Source of the DNA: Phlyctochytrium arcticum
Taxonomy: Eukaryota; Chytridiomycota; Chytridiomycetes; Chytridiales; Chytridiaceae
Reading direction: 5' to 3'
NCBI GenBank assembly: GCA_025602905.1
Contig: JAHLKI010000042.1
Coordinates: forward strand, 62,001-126,000
Length of the DNA stretch: 64,000 nt
The position numbers and the translations under genes were made by a program. The notes beneath the pieces were generated by a model. That model was not told where the DNA came from. It did no database searches and saw nothing but the letters and a program-made list of their open reading frames with translations. Shown in pieces: positions 47,621-57,916 of this stretch. The number at the start of each line of letters is the position of its first letter. Position 1 is the stretch's first letter.

Positions 47621-49084
47621 TAGTGCTTGACCAATTCTGGCACAACACTTGGCTGTTGGATATTTGATTGTCGCAATAGTTTTTATTTCTGCCTCCTTCA
47701 AAATGATGCATGAAACCTGACCGCAGAAGCGTTTTGCAGAACGTTGTGGGGAATAAAGCTTGGTCGTGCCCGTGTCTTTTGTACGATGTGTACTTTTCTC
47801 GTATATATTTTTTCGCTCCCTTTTTATTCTCTCCTAAACTATGCTTTTTTATACTGATCCTACAGATCCCTGTATGATCCTTTCCTATCATCCTCCGTCT
47901 CTATTCTCGGCTATTCTTCGACTTGGGATGGTTGGCAACGATGATCTTCGCAGAATCTCACACATCTTGACGCGCATGCACGACCCGTCTTACGCAAATC
48001 TCACCCCAAACCCACCCATTTCGCGTACCTTTCTCCATCTCCACCCAAACGACCAAGAAACATGCCTAGAGACCTCAAGCGCAAGCGAGACATGCAACAC
48101 CTGCATGATTTTATCATCGTCCGCCTCGCCCTCAAGCTTGTCTAGGAAGTCCTCTCTCTCCCCATGGAACCGGAATGGGAGCTAATCGACGACATGCTGC
48201 CGAGAATATACGTCCTACTGTCCAACATTCGGTATTGGTCCCCCCGAGTTCCAGTATGTTTTACAAGAGTGTTCCTATTTGAGCATAGTATAAACTAACT
48301 TTATGTATTGAATCTAAGATTTGCGAATTTCTTTCGAAGCGTCAAGTGTACAAAGCAGGCCCGCATTTTGCCCTTTTTAAAGAGCTCCGAACACATCCTT
48401 TAGTCGACCTGGGACTTACTTTACGCCACTGCTGCCGAAACTCATATCCAGAAGTCTTTGGATGCACTTTGGCATCTCAAAAAGTTGTACGAAATTTATC
48501 CTACAAACGGGCTATCCCGTAGCTACACGGAATCTTCATGAGGTACGTGTCCAAAATCGGTGAAGGTACAGGATGGGAATAACCCTATCCCACCTGAAAG
48601 ACGATATATGCACACAAGTACGATTGGGGCACGAAGACACCGTCCATGTTTGCCGCAATAGCCCCCGACAGAGTTCATTTTCGGATCTTCCCAAATTTTT
48701 CTCTTCTTCCCATCCCACCCGGTTATTGTGTGGATAGGCCAAATACCGGTAGTTACTTTTGCTGGCGTTCCCTACCAGGATTCGGTTGCCTCAAACGAAT
48801 GCTGGAAGCCGTATACGAGTATATATATACCCGGACGCCGTCACTCCCCTCGGCAAGAAAAGCAAGTAAGTGCTGTTGCTGTTTCTGATGCCCAAGTTGT
48901 TTGCCTTGGAATGGGGTGGACCTTGCCTTGCGCAAGCAACCAAAGTTTGCGAACAAAAACATCCCAAATAGGGTTAAAGTTGTGGTGTGAGTTACTAGTC
49001 GTGTGTGTTTTGACGACGACAACCTCGGCCTGGCACATGTCTGAGCCACTGTTCCTTTTTCCCATCTCTCCGAGTCCGTCGCAC
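47621..49084. other. Region with short, unassignable coding-like stretches
   Basis: Short pieces such as DDLRRISHILTRMHDPSY (near 47940), ELIDDMLPRIYVLLSNIRYW (near 48180) and FALFKELRTHPLVDLGLTL (near 48370) look coding, but they lie in changing frames with no supported splice model. They could be exons of an eroded gene. An ATG at 47841 opens a 114-codon ORF without domain features. No gene is called. Confidence 0.35.
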
Positions 49085-49305
49085 ATAAAAGTCTGAGAGC
49101 ATCTCTCTCTCCCTTTGCCAGTCTCATGGGCCCATCACCTTCACCCTTCTCATCACGCGTGCACCACAAGATGAATGAATATCTCGGAGGGTAACGGGCG
49201 GGAGCGAAAGAGTCCTTTTTTCGCATCTGCCCAAGAGTCCCTTTCATGATTGATACTCAAAGTTTACTCGGAGGATCGATTCGGATACAGCTGTAGCACT
49301 CGTCT
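49085..49305. repeat. Repeat copy B (partner at 47400-47620)
   Basis: See the shared blocks listed for copy A. This copy carries small insertions (for example CAAGAGTCCCTTTCATG) and lies directly upstream of the ammonium transporter promoter. Confidence 0.85.
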
Positions 49306-49357
49306 GACCTCTCGTGTCTATATAGATGGATGCGCTGCATGAAAGCATCTGCCCAAG

Positions 49358-49507
49358 AGATAAAGCCAACCCCCCGCCCCGCAAGATAACGCCACATGAA
49401 ACCCCTGCGAGAGCAATCTTTGAATGAAATCTCTGTAGGCGGCAAAGGAAAGACACTCGGGCAATCTGGGCGGACCCCAGTGCTGTGACTGGGCCGCCAG
49501 AGATAAG
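49358..49507 (+). promoter_or_regulatory. Cluster of three GATA-factor type sites upstream of the ammonium transporter
   Basis: AGATAA(A/C/G) occurs at 49358-49364, 49384-49389 and 49501-49507, within 230-380 bp of the start codon, all in the same orientation. HGATAR sites are the targets of nitrogen GATA factors (AreA/Nit2/Gln3 type) that control ammonium permeases. Regulation here is inferred. Confidence 0.45.
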
Positions 49508-49630
49508 CCGCTTACGTTATACCCGGCCAACGGGCAGACGCGGGTGTGCCAATTTCACGCGTTAGACAATCTTTTATCAGAGTGCGGTTTCGTTCGCTGG
49601 ACTTGCATTGATGCATGGGCCGGGGGGGGA

Positions 49631-49638
49631 TATAAATA
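49631..49638 (+). promoter_or_regulatory. TATA box of the ammonium transporter gene
   Basis: TATAAATA lies 104 bp upstream of the ATG at 49735 and follows a G-run. Confidence 0.6.
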
Positions 49639-49734
49639 CAGAGGGCTTCTGTCCCTCCCTCCCCCACCAACATCCAGCAACACCCCACCAGCAACACTCC
49701 AAAACACCACAACACCCAGAAAGAAGAAGAAAGG

Positions 49735-51276
49735 ATGTCGCTGGTCACAGTCAAAGACATCAACGGCCAGGATGTCCAAATCATTGGAACTGCCATCCTC
49801 GACACGGCAACCAACAGCGACCCAAACCACCCCTTCACGGAAATCGGCTATGCATCAACCGGCTTCCTCATCCTCTGCGTCGCCCTCGTCTTCTTCATGG
49901 GCCCCGGTCTCGGCTTCTTTTACTCGGGCATGACCCGCTCAAAAAACGCCCTCTCGCTCATCATGGTCATCATGCTCTCCGTCGCAGTCATCTCCATCCA
50001 ATGGATGCTCTTTGGCTTTTCCTTGGCCTTTTCCGAATCCGGTGGTTCCTTCATGGGCAACTTTAAGCATGCTGGACTCACAAACATTGGCGCCGCTGCC
50101 CTCCCCATGACGGCCGCCATGGTCCCCGGTGCCCTCTTTGTCTTGTACCAAATGCAATTTGCCACCATCACCGCCGCCATCATCTTTGGTTCCGTCGCCG
50201 AACGTATCCGCTTGGTCCCCGCCATGATTTTCATTCTCGTCTGGTCTACCCTCGTCTACGACCCCGCCGTCTACTGGACCTGGTCGGCCCGCGGCTGGAT
50301 CAAATCCATGTCTTGCCTCGACACCATCACCTCGGATGCCCCTTGTGGAATCGGTGGTCTCGACTTTGCCGGCGGTGGCCCCGTTCACATTGCCTCTGGA
50401 TTTGCCGGTCTCGCCTACTGCCTCATTCTCGGAAAACGCCGCAAGGCTCACGCATCAGAAGAATTCAAGGCCCACAACATGACCAACGTCTTTCTCGGAA
50501 CCGGTATCCTCTGGTTTGGCTGGTTTGGATTCAACGGTGGCTCGGCCATTGGAGCTACCCCCCGGGCCGCCATGGCTTCCCTCGTCACCACCATTGCCGC
50601 ATCTTCAGGAGCTCTCGCCTGGGTCGCCTGGGACTTTTTCAAGCACCGCAAACTCTCGGGTCTCGGCTTTTGCTCGGGCGTCGTCGCTGGACTCGTTGGC
50701 ATCACCCCCGCCGCCGGTTACGTTGCTCCCTGGGCTGCCGTCATTATCGGCGCCGTCACCGCCGTCGCCTGCAACATGGCTGTCCAACTCAAGATGCGCC
50801 TCGGCTTTGACGACTCTCTCGATGCTTGGGGCGTCCACGGCGTCGGCGGTCTCGTCGGCGACTTGCTCACCGGTGTCTTTGCCCAGAAATGGATTGCGGG
50901 TCTCGACGGCGGTGCCATTGACGGCGGCTGGATCGACGGCAACTTTAAACAAGTCGGCTACCAACTCGCTGGATCCGTCACCATTGCCGCCTACTCTTTC
51001 ACCCTCTCATGCCTCATCCTCATCATCATCAACAAAATCCCCGGCCTCCACCTCCGCCCCTCAGAAACAGACGAACTCCTCGGCAACGACCTGGGCGAAA
51101 TGGGCGAAGTCGCCTATGAAATCGTCGCCTCCTTCCCCACATCCCACTCCACTCTCCAAATCCACGAAAAAGTGACTCTCCCATCAAAAGAATCCCAAGT
51201 CGATATCAACGAACCCCCAAAACCCCGCCGGGACGCTTCCATGCCTACCGTTTACTCCTCTACCACCCCCGAGTAG
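49735..51276 (+). CDS. Ammonium transporter (Amt/Mep/Rh superfamily)
   Basis: A single exon encodes 513 residues; the start is the ATG after a CA-rich leader. Eleven hydrophobic helices are visible. The Amt signature is present: GGLDFAGGGPVHIASGFAGL with the first pore His, WGVHGVGGLVGDLLTG with the second pore His, and the outer gate region (QMQFATITAAIIFGSVAER). Conserved early motifs FFMGPGLGFFYSGMTRSKN and LGTGILWFGWFGFNGGSA confirm the family. It moves ammonium across the plasma membrane. The ~60-residue cytosolic tail after the last helix is Ser/Pro rich and may be regulatory. Codon use is strongly C-ending, unlike neighbouring genes, which suggests high expression. No intron is present, unlike most genes here. 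Confidence 0.96.
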   Translation: MSLVTVKDINGQDVQIIGTAILDTATNSDPNHPFTEIGYASTGFLILCVALVFFMGPGLGFFYSGMTRSKNALSLIMVIMLSVAVISIQWMLFGFSLAFSESGGSFMGNFKHAGLTNIGAAALPMTAAMVPGALFVLYQMQFATITAAIIFGSVAERIRLVPAMIFILVWSTLVYDPAVYWTWSARGWIKSMSCLDTITSDAPCGIGGLDFAGGGPVHIASGFAGLAYCLILGKRRKAHASEEFKAHNMTNVFLGTGILWFGWFGFNGGSAIGATPRAAMASLVTTIAASSGALAWVAWDFFKHRKLSGLGFCSGVVAGLVGITPAAGYVAPWAAVIIGAVTAVACNMAVQLKMRLGFDDSLDAWGVHGVGGLVGDLLTGVFAQKWIAGLDGGAIDGGWIDGNFKQVGYQLAGSVTIAAYSFTLSCLILIIINKIPGLHLRPSETDELLGNDLGEMGEVAYEIVASFPTSHSTLQIHEKVTLPSKESQVDINEPPKPRRDASMPTVYSSTTPE

Positions 51277-51424
51277 TCTCTCCATCTCTCTTATATACCA
51301 CCCACACTTTTCTCTTTTTACATACGTTTTTGTACACAATCCTGTAGATTTTTTTGTTTCGTTTTTGCTCTAAACTACAAGTTTTTTTTTAATCACACAC
51401 TTTGGTCTTACTCTTTGAGCTCTT

Positions 51425-51450
51425 CACACACACACACACACACACACACA
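51425..51450. repeat. (CA)13 microsatellite
   Basis: A pure CA dinucleotide run of 26 bp lies downstream of the ammonium transporter. Confidence 0.95.
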
Positions 51451-51639
51451 TACAACAACACACACTTTAATACAAAACCAATACTCGCATTACTTTCTGC
51501 CTCACGTTTCGAGCCCTCCTTATTGCCAATATCATAAACAAATGTGTGGGGAAAAACCACTGCTTTCAGATCAATGTACGGGGTATATTCATTTGTAGAA
51601 TGACTGTGGGACGCATCAGCTGCAACTAAACCGAAACTG

Positions 51640-52274
51640 TGCTTGACAAAATCTGAAAGAAGCTTGCACCTGCAACGACAACTGGAAATGAGCGACCGCG
51701 TCTCGTCTTTCCAAGAAGTTGCAACCGAAGCTGACCGTCTGGATGTTATCGATTCAAGACATCGAAACAACAACAAGCAAGAGCGCTACGCAACCCCTTT
51801 GATTCATACTTTTACCCAGCCCACCGCTATCGACGACGGAGGCATCCGCCCCATGGACTTGAATACTATTACCGGAACCCAAGCCCCTCGCCTTTCCAAA
51901 CTAACCGACCAAGAGCGTGAAATCTTGCGAAAGAAAGGCGCTTGCTTCAGATGTCGACAAACCGGCCACATGTCCGGCCAATGCCCTCTGAGAAATCTAC
52001 GTCAGGGAAACGCGGAATCGACATAGATGCACGTAGTCTCCCCGACCCTATGGACGATCTCCAAGACTCACCCGCGACAACACTGGTATCACTCCCCGTT
52101 TTAACAACTTTGACTACTCGGACCCAGGACGACACACCCGATATTATACCCACACGTAACCTCCCGTCTCCACTTCCCGTTCAACCCACGACAAATCAAC
52201 CCGAAATTATACCTTATACACTGGACAAATTCAGTAGCGCGAAGCTCCAGGAGCCCAGTCTCGCGAGTTCGTGA
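51640..52274 (+). pseudogene. Retrotransposon gag remnant with CCHC zinc knuckle
   Basis: The frame encodes LTDQEREILRKKGACFRCRQ followed by TGHMSGQCPL, a CX2CX4HX4C zinc knuckle preceded by the helix typical of the end of Ty3/gypsy Gag. Upstream residues lack an ATG. The following ~80 codons (after a frame change near 52026) are Thr/Pro-rich, as in the linker before the protease. No protease, reverse transcriptase or LTR was found nearby, so this is a solo fragment. Confidence 0.6.
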
Positions 52275-52491
52275 CTGGATTCGTTTTCACTCATCTAGAC
52301 GATAGACGTTGCGCATGCAGAAAGCGTCAACCAGTATGCTTCAAAGTCTGAAGGGCGGACTGTGGGAGATCAAGAGAAACGGCGTTCTTTCATCGAGGTG
52401 AGTACTGAAAGCCCGCTTTACATGAAGGACGTTCATTGGGGTCTCTATATGTTTTGGTCCCTGCTTGAGAAGTTTTTGACTTCGAAGGAGT

Positions 52492-52790
52492 AAACCGGGC
52501 AGGACGACGGCCTTGGCCGCCGAGCCTGTTCGTGGCAAGGTTCGCTGAAATAGGGAACACTTGTCCGCCGAGCGCAGTGCTGAGCTTATCGCCGCTGTCG
52601 CTGTATCTCGGTCATATAGACACCTTCGCCCTCGTATTGGTCCCTGCCGATCTCGTCGGCAAACCGGGCAGGACGACAGCTGTGACTGCCGAGCCTGTTC
52701 GTGGCAAGATTCGCTGAAACAGGGAATACTCGTCCGCCGAGCGCAGTGCTGAGCTTAGTGCCATTGTCGCTGTATCTCGGTTATACGATG
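52492..52790. repeat. Two-copy tandem repeat with 169-bp period
   Basis: Unit 1 starts at 52492 and unit 2 at 52661 (AAACCGGGCAGGACGAC...). They share GCCGAGCCTGTTCGTGGCAA, GTCCGCCGAGCGCAGTGCTG and CGCTGTATCTCGGT, with roughly 90% identity by eye. The repeat is just upstream of the Skp1 gene and could affect its 5' region. Confidence 0.85.
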
Positions 52791-52944
52791 GCAAATTGGG
52801 ATGCCATGTCTGCAGGAGATTTTCCGTTTGGCTGATTTAATGCAGTGGCAGACAAGCAGGTCGTTAACCTTTTCGTTTTCTCTTCTTCTTTTTTCATGCC
52901 GAAATGCATTCCTCTTTCGATCATGCCGCTGTTATACGTACTAC

Positions 52945-53595
52945 ATGTTTGGAGGTACCATTCTTTCCATCAATGGAACAAACCGCGTATCGGGCATGAA
53001 GGCAGGGCCAGGAGAGTTCTATACGGTGGACCTCAACACATTCACCAATCCCCAAATAGCTCTGGGTCTCCTCTGTCACACGAAATTCTGGCTGTTCCTC
53101 CAACCCGAACGCAGGAGAGCATATGGCGAGGTGTTGACGGTCGAGAAAGCTGTTGCCATACGGTCAACACTGCTTCGAAACTTACTGGAAGACATCGGTG
53201 ATATGGAGGACGAGCAGCATTCAATTCCGCTAACTAATGTGAACGCTTCGGTGCTGCGAAAAGTCATCACATATTGCGACCAATACAAAGGAGCCCCACT
53301 AGATTCATCATCAGCCGAGCCCGATTCCAGTCCCGGCAAGTTTTCTGACCTCCCAGATTGGGATCGCGAGTTTGTCTCTATTCCTCAAGAAGAGATCTTT
53401 GCGCTGATATTAGCAGCCAGCTATCTTGATATCAAAGATCTGTTAGACTTGGGCTGTTTCAAAGTAGCGAGTATGATAGAAGGGAAAAGTGTCGAACAGA
53501 TACGAACCATGTTCAACATTCAGAACGTTTTCACCCCGGAGGAAGAAGAAACCATAAGAAAGGAGAATGAATGGGTGACAGATACAACTTTGTAG
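52945..53595 (+). CDS. SKP1: Skp1, SCF ubiquitin ligase core subunit; 5' end uncertain
   Basis: From ~53129 the ORF is a full Skp1: GEVLTVEKAVAIRS (POZ start), LPNV-type block IPLTNVNASVLRKVITYC, an acidic spacer (SSSAEPDSSPG), then WDREFVSIPQEEIFALILAA, SYLDIKDLLDLGCFKVASMI, EGKSVEQIRTMFNI and the F-box-binding end TPEEEETIRKENEW. Skp1 links cullin 1 to F-box proteins in the nucleus and cytosol. The first ATG in frame (52945) adds ~60 residues with no counterpart in Skp1 (FGGTILSINGTNRVSG...), and the usual SSDG just before GEV is replaced by RRAYGEV. A short upstream exon joined by an intron, or a rearranged N-terminus, is likely. Downstream residues are well conserved. Confidence 0.85.
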   Translation: MFGGTILSINGTNRVSGMKAGPGEFYTVDLNTFTNPQIALGLLCHTKFWLFLQPERRRAYGEVLTVEKAVAIRSTLLRNLLEDIGDMEDEQHSIPLTNVNASVLRKVITYCDQYKGAPLDSSSAEPDSSPGKFSDLPDWDREFVSIPQEEIFALILAASYLDIKDLLDLGCFKVASMIEGKSVEQIRTMFNIQNVFTPEEEETIRKENEWVTDTTL

Positions 53596-53857
53596 ACTTG
53601 CAAACATAGTAGGTCCTTGAGACAGTACAAACATAGATGTGTATCTCTATCTCCTTCTTTGGTTCCTTGAGAGTAATGCTGTTATCGATAACAAGTTGTC
53701 ACTACTGAGGTACACAGTACAACTCTGTGGCATCAGGATTCCAAATCGGAGCTGTTTGATTTTTTTTTGTATACTTGTATGTTAAGTAGAGTTAGAGTTT
53801 CACAAGGTAATAAATTCGCATTGATGGTACAATCTAGGTGCAAGAAAGGTCAGGAAC

Positions 53858-54292
53858 GTGTTGGAAGCCAAGGCATGCAACTCAGGATATGAACGATACC
53901 ACGGATCGTGCCGGAAACGTTGTGGTGCTGGTCGAGCCCGTTCGTTCAAGACCGGTTTCTGTCGCAACTTCCCTCAGTGTACTACTAAATCCGGACATCG
54001 TCGCAGTCGAGTTTCTTGGCGGTGTCGCAAGTTTACTCCGAAGCCCTCTCCCCCGAAAGGATCCATTGGAGGTACACGAAATCAAGATACAGGACGATGC
54101 CAAGGATTTAAGATTGTGAGCCACACGCCATCCGCTGTCGTAGGCCAACCCGGATATTCTTTGAGGCCGCGGAAACGCTCTAGCGGATCTCGCAGTCTCA
54201 GACGATCCAAGGCCCATTCCAAGTCGCGGTCTAGCGGTTCTCACAGTCGCAGACGGTCCAAGTCAGGGTCTTGTCGCCAATCCAAGCATTAG
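53858..54292 (+). CDS. Small Cys- then Arg/Ser-rich basic protein, start unclear
   Basis: The frame has no ATG before ACNSGYERYHGSCRKRCGAG, so a 5' exon is probably missing. An acceptor-like TCTAG lies at about 53832-53836. The first half has six Cys and many basic residues. The second half is a repeated Ser-Arg motif (RSSGSRSLRRSKAHS, RSSGSHSRRRSKSGS), like SR-type tails. The DNA of the last part is internally repeated. No family was recognised. It may be an exon of a spliced gene or a spurious ORF supported by its composition. Confidence 0.35.
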   Translation: MLEAKACNSGYERYHGSCRKRCGAGRARSFKTGFCRNFPQCTTKSGHRRSRVSWRCRKFTPKPSPPKGSIGGTRNQDTGRCQGFKIVSHTPSAVVGQPGYSLRPRKRSSGSRSLRRSKAHSKSRSSGSHSRRRSKSGSCRQSKH

Positions 54293-54693
54293 ATGAGTTT
54301 ATCGATAATAGCTTTCCTTAATTCGCAAGGAGGAACAGCTTGTTTAAACCTAATGCAATACATACAACTACAAATACAGATACAACTGCAACTATGATTG
54401 AAGCAATCAGTCACGAACCGTCTACTTTACAAGATACAACCTGTAACCGACTCATCACTCGTCACGATGTCGAAGACATTCTGAATAAGCTGGGTCCCAT
54501 CTGATCCTTCGCACTCCGCTAACTATCAGTAAACCATTACATTGACTCAATAGCTAGTAAACAGTGCTGGTTGATATTATTGTAATCTCGTTGCGACAAT
54601 TTGTCCCTATATTCCGCCCGTATCATATCTTCAATTTTTGTTTTTACCAACTCTTTAAATTGTTTCTCATGTTCTGAGATCCATTCGTGATCC
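54293..54693. other. Spacer, no supported feature
   Basis: AT-rich sequence between the basic ORF and the MULE. Nothing coding was seen. Confidence 0.5.
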
Positions 54694-54772
54694 GGCCGTG
54701 ACTAGGAATCGTACAGTCGGGCTAGAAATCGTACAGTCGCACAGCCACCTGAAATATCGACTGTCTCTGCGT
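54694..54772 (+). repeat. Left terminal inverted repeat of the MULE
   Basis: The 79 bp are identical to the reverse complement of 57362-57440. The repeat starts at GGCCGTGACTAGG and ends at CTCTGCGT, where the two ends diverge. Confidence 0.95.
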
Positions 54773-54894
54773 CAGACTCGCGTGGAAATAATCGCAACGC
54801 GCGAACCGGCACACACAGATATATATATAAAAGAAACATCCTACGAAACGAAAATAAGAACACTACAGAACTACGAACACTACAATGATACTAG

Positions 54895-57171
54895 CTACTC
54901 GCTCATCGCCAAGTCCATGAGTATACTCACATCCTCGTTAATTGAATCGTCTAGACCACCAGCGCTAAGGTCACTCATGCCATTAACATCAACAAAGTCG
55001 TCCACATTACCAGCAGCACCACTACCAGTAGGCGTCACAGCAGGTAAACCACAGGCAGCCCTAATGCGCGCAGCCTCCCTCACGCGAGCTACTTCGCATC
55101 GCTTTGCATTGTGGTCTATAGATCCACACGCGCTACATTTGGGCTTCGCCCTGGTAGCTGCCTTGGCCGTTGCGGCACGCTCCTGCTGCTCTCTAGCTAC
55201 ATGCGCCGACAACGTAGGATCCGCACGGGTTGAGGTGTCTGTTCGTTGGCGTTTGGAAGCGTGATGCTGGGCCATAGTGTCGGCACGCTTGTTCCGTACC
55301 GGGACCAAGACGGATCCGCTGATGATTCCAACCTGGGTGAGTTGTTGCAGGGCACGCTGCCGTTGGGATGCCGTTTGCAAGGTATCAAACCGCTTTCGTA
55401 CAGCAGCCAGCTCAATTTCTAGTCGCTCATAGGGATCCATTGTCGCATCGAATGGACAGTATGGATCAATATTGGTATCGCTAGGATAATATCGCCAAGC
55501 CGGATGGATGGCTGACAGTGGGATCGTCAGGTTGTACTCGTAGCGAATTTGGTCGGCGCAAGGTAAACCCATTGTGACGGCGTACTGGTGATTGCACTGT
55601 TGCAGAGGACCCTCCGTGCGAGCTTGGATAATACTGTCATAGAGGTGGTCATTGAAAGTAACGCGCGAGACATGTTCCCGAATCTGATGGGTCTCATTCA
55701 AGATTTCGCGCATCTTCGTACTCAAACGGTCTTTTTCGACGTCGAATGCGTTCTGGATGTCGGTGAGCTGCTTGTCAATAAAGGTATCCATAGCGGCAAA
55801 TATGGTCATAAAGTCGCCGACCCCATTGTGAAGCCAGTCTTTAAGGCAGCGATGCGACCCTTCAACTCGGGATGTAGCCCTAATTCCCAGCGTTAGAACC
55901 TGACTTGTCCAAAACTTCACAAACCGCTTATGATGGACGAGCCATGTATCCTCTAGATACATGCGTATCATTGGGAAATCGTCATCAAGTTCGTCCCAAA
56001 GTGCTTGAACAGCGGCCGCATAGTCCTCAAGGGTTGCAGCATAGACGACTGAGTTCCAAAGTGTGATAATACTTTGCTTGCTTTCGTCCGTAACATCAGG
56101 GTATTTGCGCACGAGCTGGGCGCCGACGTTCTCCACAATATGAAAGATACAAAGCAGGACACTAATTCCTGATAAGAAAGTAAATAACCCAGCACAAATA
56201 AGCCTCGTTTAAGCTGAAAAGATACCTGGAAAGATCGACTCCAAGGCATTCATCAAAGCAGGGGCACAATCCACAAACGCAGTTTTGATTCCGCGGCTGC
56301 CTGCCAAAAGACCAGCTATATTGTTCAACGCCCAAGTGTAATCCTCCGCAGTTTCGCCTCGCAAAAACGCGTAACCTACGGTAAAAGACTTTCCAGTGCC
56401 GTCCACACCAAGGATGTTGAAAAGCGGCATCTGCCACTTGTTGGTTTTGTATGTACAATCTAAGATCAGTACGTCCGGGTATTGTTGCAATTTAGCGATG
56501 CTCTTTTCATGCGCAAAAAATAAGTGCGTTAGAGCACCATCATCGCTGGTTTGGTAGCTAACCGTATATTTGGACTCAGGTTGATTCAGCCCGTCCAACA
56601 AGCACTCTATGGCAGATCTGCCCTTTGCTGCTTCCATTTGCTCCAGGGTGCGAAAGTTGCGGATATCCTTGTCAATGACTGGTTGATTCGGAAAGGTCCT
56701 GCGGAATGACAGAACAAGCTCTTTCACCGTTGTTCTGGCATGCTGCCTCAGATAATCCTTGTGCTCATCATTGAATTGCCGATATGCGGCAAATGCAACG
56801 GTTGCGGAATTCCCGTGGTTGTGCTCATTGGAGGATTGGTGCAGGTACCACTTATTCTTGGGACCCTTTAACCCTCTCTTGTCCTGCGCGACATACTGCT
56901 GGAATTTGCACCCGCATCGCAGGCTTCCCCGGTTGCGCTTCTTCTGATCCTCTGAGTCTACGGTGGCTTCCTGCTTCTCGCGGACAGATCCCCAACGAGA
57001 GCAACGAAGATAGAACTTCTCGTTGTTGCTAGTTCTTGTGAGTGCAATTCCATTTGCTTTGGCTTTAGCCTTGGAATACTCGAGAAGCTCGTCAAGAGAA
57101 TTGAAAGCAATCGCATTAGCTGCCGCACCAGTTTCTGCAGTCGCAGAATCTGTGGACGGTCCAGCGATCAT
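54895..57171 (-). CDS. MULE transposase (FAR1/SWIM-like Mutator family)
   Basis: Exons 57171-56226 and 56168-54895 join to 739 residues; the intron has GTATCT...CAG boundaries. The N-terminal FAR1/WRKY-GCM1-type zinc domain has CSRWGS...RCGCKFQ ... EHNHG. The MULE catalytic domain follows: first Asp in LILDCTYKTNKW, second Asp in TAFVDCAPALMNALESIFPG, the CIFHIVENV block that the intron interrupts at its edge, and Glu in RVEGSHRCLKDWL. A C-terminal CCHC-like knuckle (CSACGSIDHNAKRC) and an acidic tail (SINEDVSILMDLA) close the protein. The start ATG lies 190 bp inside the right TIR. All domains are open and unbroken, so a functional enzyme is plausible. Confidence 0.93.
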
Positions 57172-57361
57172 GGTGAGCTACAACAAACGGAAGGAAACCC
57201 ATCCTGTTTAATGCGTCGCCATCGGCGGAAAGACGTAAACTGGGGTTCTTACTTTTAGTGATGCGTTTGGAAAGTGTGTATGTGCAGGTAGATCCTCACG
57301 AGGGCGCTGTGCGTCGAGAATCTAGAGATCTCGAGCTGGATCTGGAGCGGAGATTCAAGCA

Positions 57362-57440
57362 ACGCAGAGACAGTCGATATTTCAGGTGGCTGTGCGACTG
57401 TACGATTTCTAGCCCGACTGTACGATTCCTAGTCACGGCC
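57362..57440 (-). repeat. Right terminal inverted repeat of the MULE
   Basis: Mirror of 54694-54772, 79 bp, with no mismatch seen. Confidence 0.95.
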
Positions 57441-57916
57441 TTGTGATCCTTATGCATTACGTAAACACATGTATTAGTAACTCCGCTAGGGAGGAGAGAC
57501 CTGGGGGGTCTTCCTGTTTTTTCAATTGAGGTTGTGACGCGAGTGACAGTGGCATAGTCATCAGAGACAGCTCTGTGACGGCTGAACTGGAAACCCCGCT
57601 GGTTCGCGTTGAGCCCGCCGCTCGGTTCTTCCCCCATAGGACCGACGCGGCGGATCAGATCCAGGCTGCCAAACTCCGACAAAAAGTCGAAGTTCAAACT
57701 GACCGTGTTAAACTCAAACCTTACCCATTCGCACATTCCCACACATACACATACACACATACTACTACCAAATAAATTGACGTCGTCTCCACACCACCCA
57801 CCCATAGTCCGTGTCCATTCGTAGGCTTTGCCTCAGCTGCTTCTTTGCAAGGTTTGAACGCATTTTACCAGACCGCCTTCAGAAGCTAAACTTCTCTCTC
57901 TCTCTCTCGTCAAAGA
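57441..57916. other. Spacer and probable 5' leader of the Crypton gene
   Basis: No gene was found. A CT-rich run (CTCTCTCTCTCTCTC) at 57894-57908 precedes the ATG at 57917. Confidence 0.5.

Larger units (their letters stand above)
54694..57440 (-). mobile_element. Complete Mutator-like element (MULE), 2.75 kb
   Basis: Perfect 79-bp terminal inverted repeats (54694-54772 and 57362-57440) begin GGCCGTGACTAGGAATCG. They contain two internal direct copies of GAAATCGTACAGTCG-type sequence. The 9-bp flanks are TCGTGATCC and TTGTGATCC, a target duplication with one mismatch. Inside is one transposase gene on the minus strand with all catalytic positions intact. The element looks structurally competent and young. 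Confidence 0.93.

Noticed and set aside
54698..55264. 188-codon plus-strand ORF beginning in the MULE left repeat
   Set aside because: It spans the TIR and reads antisense through the transposase C-terminus.
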